Shown here: piece after piece, positions 1 to 6,350 of the stretch | How the letters are laid out: every line of letters starts with the position of its first letter | How positions within the stretch are numbered: the first letter of the stretch is position 1 | Made by a program: the position numbers and the translations under genes | Notes under the pieces: model-generated | What the model saw: the letters and a program-made list of their open reading frames with translations, nothing else | Told to the model about the DNA's origin: nothing | Databases searched by the model: none | DNA from: Saprospiraceae bacterium | Lineage (GTDB): Bacteria; Bacteroidota; Bacteroidia; Chitinophagales; Saprospiraceae | Assembly: GCA_029262975.1 (NCBI GenBank) | Contig: JAJCYJ010000897.1 | Coordinates: 1 to 7,491, forward strand | Direction of reading: 5' to 3' | Length of the DNA stretch: 7,491 nucleotides

Positions 1-5
1 GACGG

Positions 6-758
6 TTATCTGAATTTGTACGTAAGCCCATTGTGCATGTCATAGGTAAGTGCTGGTATGCCTGCAGGGGGAAATCTATCGTATGTCATCCTGAACCTTA
101 TGTTAAGACTCAGCTTATTAGATATGCCAAGCGATAAGGAGTTTTCAGTAAATAATCGATAATCCGACCATAAATCAATGCGTGGCTGGACGTAGGTCGT
201 AGAAGTAAAAGACACAGTCTCCTGGGGTCTGAGTGTAAAGGCAAAATAAGTGCTAAACCTATGGTCATTATTGACTAACCTGGGATCACTTAAAGTCTCA
301 TGTTCGAACATATACAAGAGGCTCCAATAAAACAGAGCATTGTCATAATCCGTCAATTGAAATCTTGGCCCGCTTCCAGTTAACCATCGATTGTCGATTT
401 TCGTCAGCGTATTATATTGCATCTGTGTAAAGCTCTCCCACGATATATATTTTGTTATGGTGGCTGTATGTCTTAGATGTAGAAACCCATCATTAGCAAA
501 TTTTTCTCCTCCTCCTTTTACAAAACCCAATTCTCCGATAAGTAGTAATTCACTCTTTTCAAAATTATAACTCAGATGTCCACCGGTTCCAATACTAACC
601 AGATTCTTGGATGTTCTTTGAAGCGCTATATTGGCAAATACATCTCCATAAATACCAGTCGTGTCAGTGTCCAATCTCTTTTTTTCTATATTCACTATCT
701 GGCCGGATAAATCAAGACAAACCAGGATCATTAAAAAAACTTTGATTGAGCGGAACAT
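6..758 (-). CDS. DUF481-like outer-membrane beta-barrel protein
   Basis: A 250-residue protein, complete from ATG (758) to TAA (6-8). Residues 1-20 form a Sec signal peptide: a short basic start (FRSIK), a hydrophobic core and a probable cleavage near S18-G19-Q20. C14 is preceded by V, so there is no lipobox. The mature part alternates polar and aromatic residues in strand-length pieces and ends in a barrel-like strand (GLTYKFR). The pattern of an R/W-rich strand, then GSGPRFQL (about residues 127-134), then a strand with YMFEHE (about 148-153), resembles DUF481 (YdiY-type) barrels as I know them. DUF481 proteins have no settled biochemical role, so none is assigned. It is transcribed away from the sulfatase gene across a 119-bp gap. 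No convincing promoter of its own was found there, and the leader lacks a Shine-Dalgarno site. Family assignment is moderately sure; outer-membrane location is inferred. Confidence 0.75.
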   Translation of the reverse strand: MFRSIKVFLMILVCLDLSGQIVNIEKKRLDTDTTGIYGDVFANIALQRTSKNLVSIGTGGHLSYNFEKSELLLIGELGFVKGGGEKFANDGFLHLRHTATITKYISWESFTQMQYNTLTKIDNRWLTGSGPRFQLTDYDNALFYWSLLYMFEHETLSDPRLVNNDHRFSTYFAFTLRPQETVSFTSTTYVQPRIDLWSDYRLFTENSLSLGISNKLSLNIRFRMTYDRFPPAGIPALTYDMHNGLTYKFR

Positions 759-825
759 ACTGAAATTGCTGAACTACTAATTCTTACACAAATAGCCTAC
801 CAATTTTTTCAACAATGAGAAAAAA

Positions 826-833
826 TAAATTTG
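826..833 (+). promoter_or_regulatory. Candidate Bacteroidota -7 promoter element for the sulfatase
   Basis: TAAATTTG at 826-833 matches the Bacteroidota primary-sigma -7 consensus TAnnTTTG exactly. The upstream T-run at 804-809 sits where the -33 TTG/TTTG element is expected, but it lacks the G, so the -33 half is weak. The element lies 44 bp before the sulfatase ATG and implies a leader of about 40 nt. A one-base-shorter relative, TAATTTG, occurs at 839-845. The region is A/T-rich, so a chance match is possible. Confidence 0.5.
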
Positions 834-856
834 GACAATAATTTGAGTATGAGAAA

Positions 857-870
857 TAAATTATAATTTA
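857..870. repeat. 14-bp perfect palindrome upstream of the sulfatase start
   Basis: TAAATTATAATTTA at 857-870 is its own reverse complement. It ends 7 bp before the sulfatase ATG and lies downstream of the candidate promoter at 826-833, where a repressor-binding site would block transcription. It consists only of A and T in an A/T-rich leader, so it may be a chance palindrome. The regulatory role is inference. Confidence 0.3.
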
Positions 871-877
871 ATTATCC

Positions 878-2677
878 ATGAGAGATAGATCCAAAAGAAC
901 AAAACTCACTAATACTCAATTTATTATTATCTTTTTGATACCTCTAACTGTACTCTTAAGGGGCTGCACACAATGCTCAAATTCAGATTCAAATCATCCA
1001 AATGTTATTATAATATTAGCAGATGACCAGGGGTGGGGAGATCTTAGCCTTCATGGCAATCCAGATATTTCCACTCCAAATATTGACGCAATATCTTTAG
1101 AAGGAGCATCCTTTGACAGATTCTATGTACAACCTGTTTGTTCACCAACACGAGCTGAGTTGCTCACCGGACGATACCATGTGCGCACAGGTGTTAGCAG
1201 TACTTCCGCTGGTGGGGAAAGAATCGATCAGGATGAAACATTAATCTCAGAAATATTTCAAGCTTCCGGGTATAGGACAGGTTGTTTTGGCAAATGGCAC
1301 AGTGGGAGCCAGCACCCTTATCACCCGAATAGTCGCGGGTTTCAGGAATATTATGGATTTACTTCAGGACATTGGGGTCATTATTTTGACCCTCCCCTTG
1401 ATCATAATGGAAAGGATGTACAGGGCAAAGGATATTTACCGGATGATTTGACGGACCGGGCAATAGATTTTATAGGTGAAGGTGCAGAACCTTTCTTTGT
1501 TTTTATGGCTTATAACACTCCGCATAGTCCGATGCAAGTACCTGATCGGTGGTGGCAGAAATTTGAGCATAAAATTATAGAAACTGCTCCCCATGATTCT
1601 ATTTCTCAAAATCATGCTCGTGCTGCCCTTGCCATGGTGGAAAATCTAGATTGGAATGTAGGGAGACTCACTGATTATCTTCGAGCCAATGACTTAGAAG
1701 AAAATACCATCGTAATATATATGACTGATAATGGGCCCAATGGCATTCGCTGGAATGGTGGTATGAAAGGTCGCAAAGGATCAACTGACGAAGGAGGTGT
1801 CCGCTCACCACTTTTTATAAAATGGCATAATAGAATAGCGAAAGGTCTTCTAATCCCCAATATTAGTGCGGCCATTGACATGGCTCCAACATTAATAGAC
1901 CTATGTGCCATAAAACCAAAGGATAAAATAGAATGGGACGGACAAAGTCTGAAACCCTTATTATTCCAAGATTCCAAAACACAGGAAGTCCGAACTATAA
2001 TTCATTATTGGAAAGGCAAGGTATCTGTCAGAAACCAGGATTATAAACTTGACCATGAAGAGGCTTTGTTTAATATGATTGAAGATCCGAATCAATTGCA
2101 GGATGTACAGCATCAAAGTCCTGTTGTACTACAAGAATTAATAAACATAAAAGAGAATTGGAAAAGTAACGTTCTTCAAGAACTTCCCGATTCGGATAAC
2201 AGACCATTCCCGATTGGGTATTCTAATAAACATCACGATTACTTGCCCGCTGGTGATGGCATTCCACATGGAAATATTCAACGATCTAATCGATATCCCA
2301 ATGACTCCTACTTTTACAACTGGATAAGTCGGGGTGACAGCATAACATGGGATACGGAGATTTTAACTTCCGGAACCTATGAATTCGCTTTACACTATAC
2401 TTGTCCTCCCGATCAAATCGGGTCTACTATAAATCTTAACATCGGGGATCAGCAGATGTCCTATCAGATCACTGAGACACATGATCCACCTCTTGTCGGA
2501 GCTAATGAAGATAGGGTGCAGCGAATCGAGTCCTATATTAAGGAATTCAAAAAAGTCACGATTGGAAAATTAAAATTAGAAAAAGGTCGCCAGCAACTTG
2601 TATTAAAAGCCAGTCAAGTCAAGAATGAGTCGGTGATGGACATCAACAGAATATCAGTTCAAAGACTGACAAATTAA
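878..2677 (+). CDS. Type I (Cys-type) sulfatase, putative lipoprotein, with C-terminal beta-sandwich-like module
   Basis: A 599-residue sulfatase expected to hydrolyse sulfate esters, probably of a glycan; the substrate cannot be read from sequence. Visible hallmarks are the metal-binding D49-D50, the FGly signature C88-S-P-T-R92 followed by LTGR (96-99), GKWH at 138-141 (K139, H141), TPHSP with H216, TDNG with D284-N285, and the catalytic-type lysine K300 in GRKGSTDEGG. All key residues expected of an active enzyme are present. C88 must be converted to formylglycine by a maturase not encoded here. Residues 1-30 look like a lipoprotein leader: a long basic start, a hydrophobic stretch at 15-27, and LRGC at 27-30. 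Arg at -2 is unusual, and C33 follows closely. After the core (about 39-430), residues about 440-599 form an extra module resembling a carbohydrate-binding-like beta-sandwich. The gene is divergent from the DUF481-like gene and convergent with DUF4249. No Shine-Dalgarno site is present; no other in-frame ATG would keep the leader. Confidence 0.95.
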   Translation: MRDRSKRTKLTNTQFIIIFLIPLTVLLRGCTQCSNSDSNHPNVIIILADDQGWGDLSLHGNPDISTPNIDAISLEGASFDRFYVQPVCSPTRAELLTGRYHVRTGVSSTSAGGERIDQDETLISEIFQASGYRTGCFGKWHSGSQHPYHPNSRGFQEYYGFTSGHWGHYFDPPLDHNGKDVQGKGYLPDDLTDRAIDFIGEGAEPFFVFMAYNTPHSPMQVPDRWWQKFEHKIIETAPHDSISQNHARAALAMVENLDWNVGRLTDYLRANDLEENTIVIYMTDNGPNGIRWNGGMKGRKGSTDEGGVRSPLFIKWHNRIAKGLLIPNISAAIDMAPTLIDLCAIKPKDKIEWDGQSLKPLLFQDSKTQEVRTIIHYWKGKVSVRNQDYKLDHEEALFNMIEDPNQLQDVQHQSPVVLQELINIKENWKSNVLQELPDSDNRPFPIGYSNKHHDYLPAGDGIPHGNIQRSNRYPNDSYFYNWISRGDSITWDTEILTSGTYEFALHYTCPPDQIGSTINLNIGDQQMSYQITETHDPPLVGANEDRVQRIESYIKEFKKVTIGKLKLEKGRQQLVLKASQVKNESVMDINRISVQRLTN

Positions 2678-2692
2678 AATAATATTGGAATG

Positions 2693-2725
2693 CTACTTAA
2701 TAAAACTAAGGTATCCAGTAAGTAG
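2693..2725. repeat. Weak inverted repeat at the convergent gene junction
   Basis: CTACTTA (2693-2699) and TAAGTAG (2719-2725) are exact reverse complements separated by 19 nt. They straddle the DUF4249 stop codon, just after the sulfatase stop. A shared bidirectional terminator is conceivable. However, the stem is only 7 bp, the loop is long and no clear T-tract follows on the plus strand, so this is not called as a terminator. Confidence 0.2.
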
Positions 2726-3764
2726 GCTTGGTGTAAGAACTGCCGTTAATCGTCAGGCAATCAAAACATTTTTGTGGATTATTCGCATTGAATCTTAAAG
2801 AGCAAACTGATTCAGCAAATGTACCTTTGTCAGTTACATCCACGAATAATCTTTTTGACTTTTGTGATACTACTGAAAAATATCCCTGTACCCTTCCTCC
2901 TGAATTTTCATCTGTTATTAAATTTCCAACAATTGAACCAGGTGGTGGGTCAAACAAAGTGCCATCAATATTAATCAACTCCTTAACTCTTTTCCAGTAA
3001 AGGTATTCTTCTTCACTGATACCATATTGGAATACGTGAAAGCAATATCTCTGATTAAACCGATCATTCATCAATGCACTGAGTAATTGAAAATTTGATA
3101 ACTCATCCGTACCTACATCTTCTGTATTAAGGATTGCAATATTGTTAAAATCAATATTTTCCTTTACGTAACAGATCTTGGGATTTAGCGCCATCCGATA
3201 GGCTTCTACAAACTTATACTCTCCTTTTATTCGCCATCGAATGTATGGACGTTTATCCGGTGGAAGTTTGAGGGAAATGAGTAAATCAACAAACTCAGTA
3301 GTAATAAGATTTCCTGCGGCATTAAAATTTTCTATAATCGAAATATCAAATTTCAAAGTGTCTATTTCCAATAAAGGTTCCGGAGCGAGAGTTGGGCTAC
3401 TTTTAATCTGCAGTCCATCGGGTGTATTGATTTCAAGTTCATAACTTACACCCGGGATAGTCGCTGTAAATGCTTCATACAGCCCATCGTCGTCTTCTTT
3501 TTCAAAGAATTGAACAGACGAACCGTTATCTCCTTTAAGTACAACCTGGGCACTCGGAACCGGTGTAAGAATGTTATCATTTCCAACTCCAATAATTGGA
3601 CTGTAATCCAATTTAACATGATATGTATCAGGGACATCAGAGACTAGTCCATTGACAATTATAAATTGTCGCTCCGTATCAATATTAAGATCAATCTCAT
3701 CAATACAAGAAGGAACGGCAAAGACAATAAATGACAAAACAATAATATAAATTCGTCTGTTCAT
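2706..3764 (-). CDS. DUF4249 family lipoprotein, partner of the TonB-dependent receptor
   Basis: A 352-residue lipoprotein. Residues 1-20 give a basic start (NRR), a hydrophobic stretch and the lipobox V17-P-S-C20. The mature N-terminus CIDEID is acidic, like the surface-export signals described for Bacteroidota lipoproteins, so outward display on the outer membrane is likely. The N-terminal half (about 30-130) is strand-rich, with GLVSDVPDTYHVKL and an SAQVVLKG segment typical of the family's beta-sandwich. The C-terminus carries the usual DUF4249 ending: CFDC (333-336), then a Gly-Ser turn, and KPTYW (346-350). Other cysteines are C198, C241 and C321. Genes of this family commonly follow a TonB-dependent receptor, as here. 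The start codon overlaps the receptor's stop by one base (TGATG at 3766-3762 on the minus strand), which suggests translational coupling. The molecular role is unproven; a substrate-capture or lid function by analogy with SusD is inference. Confidence 0.93.
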   Translation of the reverse strand: MNRRIYIIVLSFIVFAVPSCIDEIDLNIDTERQFIIVNGLVSDVPDTYHVKLDYSPIIGVGNDNILTPVPSAQVVLKGDNGSSVQFFEKEDDDGLYEAFTATIPGVSYELEINTPDGLQIKSSPTLAPEPLLEIDTLKFDISIIENFNAAGNLITTEFVDLLISLKLPPDKRPYIRWRIKGEYKFVEAYRMALNPKICYVKENIDFNNIAILNTEDVGTDELSNFQLLSALMNDRFNQRYCFHVFQYGISEEEYLYWKRVKELINIDGTLFDPPPGSIVGNLITDENSGGRVQGYFSVVSQKSKRLFVDVTDKGTFAESVCSLRFNANNPQKCFDCLTINGSSYTKPTYWIP

Positions 3765-3766
3765 CA
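3762..3766 (-). promoter_or_regulatory. Stop-start overlap coupling receptor and DUF4249 genes
   Basis: Read on the minus strand this is TGATG. The receptor's TGA stop (3766-3764) shares its last base with the ATG (3764-3762) of the DUF4249 gene. No Shine-Dalgarno sequence precedes that ATG (the receptor's last codons are A/T-rich), so reinitiation by terminating ribosomes is the simplest way to translate the second gene in fixed ratio to the first. Confidence 0.7.
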
Positions 3767-6184
3767 GAATTTAAAATTATAAGTTACAGAAGGAAATACA
3801 GATCCGAGTGTAGCTATTCTAAACACACTTACACTTCGTGAAGGCACTTGTCTAAAGAAAACAGAATAAGCGTTTCTTCGGCTATATACGTTGTAGACAG
3901 AAAATATCAGTCGATGTTCTGAGCCCTTTGCATTCTGGCCAAAAGGGCCAATAGCATAAGAAACATCGAGTCTATGATAGTTTGGAATTCTAAATTGATT
4001 ACGCTCAGAGAAAATGGGAACATTCAGAATATTATCAATAGAAAAATTACTGACTGGTGCTGTAATCGGTCGTCCTGTACTATATGTGAAATTCAGTGAA
4101 AAGTTGGTCATCCTAGTCACCTGTCTCGAAAAGTTTACATTAAGAGAATGAGGTTTATCATAGTTAGAAGCAAACCATTCGCCATTATTAATCGCTTCTT
4201 GTGTTACAGAATTTACTACTTTTCTGAATGACCGGGAGAAAGTATAATTCACTTCCCACTTTGTTTTTTCTTTTGCTATTTTAAAATTAGCTTCTACTCC
4301 GTACGCTTTCCCGATACCATCTACGAGTTCTCTTTCCAGATTTTCATTTAGTAGTAAGTCTGCAAAATCCCGGTATTCTATTATCCTATCCTGATTTCTA
4401 TAAAATAATTCAATAGATGACTCGATAGTATTCTCATTGAAATTTCTAAATACACCAATATTATAATTACTTGAGGTCTGTGGTTTGGCATAGAAGTCAG
4501 ACAGTTTCCAGATATCAACAGGGGTAGATGATGCCGTATTAGAGATCTGGTTTAAATACTGAAACCCCCTGTTATAGCCTGCCTTAATAGATGTGCTTTC
4601 AGTTAAAGCCCATCTCAAAGATAGCCTGGGTTCCCAACCCTGGTAACCTGCGATCACATCTCCATCTTCATAGGTTTGATTTTCTGAGACTGTGAAATCA
4701 TTTCTAAATACGCCGTCCCTATATAAGGTAACATTACCAGGTCCGAGCCTGTTATAGCGTGTATACCTGGCAGAAGCAGACAATGAAATTTGCTCGTTTA
4801 ATGACCAATCTAATTGTATAAATGGTGTTAGAGCAGTTCCCTTTTCTTCGGGCAGGACTTCTGGGATGGCTGTAGATTCTGGTCCTTCCGGATTTAATTC
4901 ACCAGGACTCACATTATAAATATCATATTCTGCCCCCGCTATCAGAGCAATGTCCGGATTCAATTGATAAAAACTTCTAATCGAGTTTCTTAAATAACGC
5001 ACTTTATTAGTGAATCGAGATAGGTCTTCACCTTGAATATCAAAAAGACTGCTTTCATAAGAACCGGCATTTACCTGGACGGTAATGTTAAATTGATCAC
5101 TTAATAGTTGATTGATATAGAAGGTACCTGTCTTTGTAGAATAGTCAAAATTTACTTCGTCGGAAAATTGAAAATCATCACCACTTATAAAAGAGGAAAT
5201 GCCAATCTTAGTTTTATCAGATAATCGAGCATCTGCCTTCAGAGTAAGATCATAGAAAAAGGTTTTACTGTTCTTAACCCCAACATTTTTTATCGTATTA
5301 AGAAGGTAATCCATATAACTTATCCGACCACCGATCAGGAATGAACTTTTATTTTTTTGAATAGGGCCTTCGATTGTGATCCTCGAGGCTGCCATTCCGA
5401 TACCCCCTCTCATGCTCATTTTTTCTTTATTGCCTTCGCGCAAGCCAACCTTTAATACAGAAGAAAGTCTTCCTCCGTAGTACGCAGGTTGATTGCCTTT
5501 GTACAGGTCTACAGACTCTATGAGGTCAGGATGAAATAGGGAAAAGAAACCAAGGGTATGCGTGGGATTGATGATTAGAGCATCATCCTGCAATATTAGA
5601 TTTTCATCAGTATTTCCTCCTCTTACATTAAACCCTGAAGCACCATCACCAACGCTGGTCACTCCGGACAAGGTCTGTATACTGCGCAATACATCAGTCT
5701 CACCAAACAATTGTGACCGACTTTCCAGCCTTTTGATATCCATACGCTCCACGCCCATGATCACTGTCTCAATGTTTTGATTAGCCGCCTGATCCGTAAT
5801 AAACACCTGTTCTAACTGCACACTGGAGGGCGTCATATCCATTGAAAAGCTTATGTTGTCAAATAAGTCAATGTTGAGTATAAAGTCTTTATAACCCAGA
5901 TATTTTATGGTCAAATTATACGTGCCATAAGGGAGTCGGAGCTTAAATTCTCCGCGATCATCAGTTATAGCACCACCGGTTATACCATCTATCTGAACAG
6001 TTGCCCCGATTATGGTATTACCATCCCTAATATCTACGATTTCACCAATCATATTATAGAGCTGACCTTGGTTATCCGTATTTGGATTTCCGACATTTAG
6101 CGTATCCCTCATAACCTCCTGAGCACGGAGATTCAGACTTGCCAAAGTGCAACAGACCAACAAGAAGATGACATACCTTATCAT
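3764..6184 (-). CDS. TonB-dependent outer-membrane receptor with N-terminal carboxypeptidase-regulatory-like domain
   Basis: An 806-residue outer-membrane active transporter, driven by TonB-ExbBD; ligand unknown. Residues 1-21 are a Sec signal peptide (cleavage near LRA-QE). Residues about 46-117 form a CarboxypepD_reg-like beta-sandwich (IIGATVQIDG, then DDRGEFKLRLPYGTYNL). LEQVFIT at 124-130 sits where a TonB-box-like segment is expected. The plug spans about 135-250 and contains NVRGGNTDENLILQD (186-200), HPDLIESVDLYKG (218-230) and YYGGRLSSVLKV. The rest is a strand-rich barrel with late motifs IPNYHRLDVSY (733-743) and FSVYNVYSRRNAY (761-773), ending in TYNFKF with the C-terminal Phe needed for barrel assembly. 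The length fits receptors paired with DUF4249 proteins rather than the roughly 1000-residue SusC type. It is first in a two-gene operon. No sigma/anti-sigma pair, SusD or ligand-specific enzyme is adjacent. The ATG at 6184 is preceded by an A/T-rich leader without a Shine-Dalgarno site; no confident promoter was found. Confidence 0.95.
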   Translation of the reverse strand: MIRYVIFLLVCCTLASLNLRAQEVMRDTLNVGNPNTDNQGQLYNMIGEIVDIRDGNTIIGATVQIDGITGGAITDDRGEFKLRLPYGTYNLTIKYLGYKDFILNIDLFDNISFSMDMTPSSVQLEQVFITDQAANQNIETVIMGVERMDIKRLESRSQLFGETDVLRSIQTLSGVTSVGDGASGFNVRGGNTDENLILQDDALIINPTHTLGFFSLFHPDLIESVDLYKGNQPAYYGGRLSSVLKVGLREGNKEKMSMRGGIGMAASRITIEGPIQKNKSSFLIGGRISYMDYLLNTIKNVGVKNSKTFFYDLTLKADARLSDKTKIGISSFISGDDFQFSDEVNFDYSTKTGTFYINQLLSDQFNITVQVNAGSYESSLFDIQGEDLSRFTNKVRYLRNSIRSFYQLNPDIALIAGAEYDIYNVSPGELNPEGPESTAIPEVLPEEKGTALTPFIQLDWSLNEQISLSASARYTRYNRLGPGNVTLYRDGVFRNDFTVSENQTYEDGDVIAGYQGWEPRLSLRWALTESTSIKAGYNRGFQYLNQISNTASSTPVDIWKLSDFYAKPQTSSNYNIGVFRNFNENTIESSIELFYRNQDRIIEYRDFADLLLNENLERELVDGIGKAYGVEANFKIAKEKTKWEVNYTFSRSFRKVVNSVTQEAINNGEWFASNYDKPHSLNVNFSRQVTRMTNFSLNFTYSTGRPITAPVSNFSIDNILNVPIFSERNQFRIPNYHRLDVSYAIGPFGQNAKGSEHRLIFSVYNVYSRRNAYSVFFRQVPSRSVSVFRIATLGSVFPSVTYNFKF

Positions 6185-6313
6185 AATGCTTTAATATTCA
6201 ATCTCTCAGACCTAGAAGGAAACATATCTATAACGATTATAATATCGCTCTGCTGGTCTTTTGCATAATGGAGCGTAAAATAGGAAAGTCCAAGGTAACT
6301 AGGGAGATTTATA

Positions 6314-6341
6314 TTGAGAGATGTGATAAATGATAACTTTG
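6314..6341 (+). promoter_or_regulatory. Bacteroidota-type promoter abutting the propeller-lipoprotein start codon
   Basis: TAACTTTG at 6334-6341 matches the -7 consensus TAnnTTTG exactly. TTG at 6314-6316 lies 17 bp upstream, within the spacing known for Bacteroidota -33/-7 pairs. The -7 element ends only 7 bp before the ATG at 6349, so transcription would begin at or within a few bases of the start codon, giving a leaderless or nearly leaderless mRNA. The TAA inside the element (6334-6336) is also an in-frame stop for the downstream gene, so that gene cannot start further upstream. Confidence 0.5.
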
Positions 6342-6350
6342 GCGAGTTAT
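6333..6350. repeat. Inverted repeat over the -7 element and start codon
   Basis: ATAACT (6333-6338) and AGTTAT (6345-6350) are exact reverse complements with a 6-nt spacer (TTGGCG). The left arm lies in the candidate -7 element and the right arm includes the first two bases of the ATG. It could be an operator for a dimeric regulator or, if transcription starts further upstream, an RNA hairpin hiding the start codon. A 6-bp dyad may also arise by chance. Confidence 0.35.

Noticed and set aside
849..866. Five-codon upstream ORF before the sulfatase
   Set aside because: Too short to assess and likely a chance ATG in an A/T-rich leader, with no attenuator-like structure around it.
1675..1977. 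100-codon minus-strand open frame inside the sulfatase gene
   Set aside because: It lies wholly antisense to conserved sulfatase sequence (around the TDNG and EGGVR motifs). The product has no recognisable domain or coherent signal, so it is a shadow frame.
2788..3444. Two plus-strand open frames (2788-3000 and 3241-3444) antisense to the DUF4249 gene
   Set aside because: Short, low-complexity products opposite a well-supported coding frame; no promoter or conserved motif.
3446..3637. 63-codon minus-strand frame overlapping the DUF4249 gene in another frame
   Set aside because: It overlaps the conserved N-terminal domain coding of DUF4249 and its product is unlike any protein I recognise.
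5562..5780. 72-codon plus-strand frame antisense to the receptor's plug domain
   Set aside because: It lies opposite the highly conserved plug segment; the open frame follows from the codon pattern of the real gene.
878..6184. A complete sulfated-polysaccharide utilisation locus
   Set aside because: One sulfatase beside a receptor/DUF4249 pair is not enough. There is no SusC/SusD pair, glycoside hydrolase, hybrid two-component regulator or sulfatase-maturation gene in the window, and the genes are convergent rather than co-transcribed.
6234..6247. CGAT-N6-ATCG inverted repeat in the divergent intergenic region
   Set aside because: Arms of only 4 bp; expected by chance at this length.
6219..6297. 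Minus-strand promoter candidates for the receptor operon: TATGTTTC (6226-6219) and TACCTTGG (6297-6290)
   Set aside because: Each has one mismatch to TAnnTTTG and neither has a TTG at the right distance upstream.
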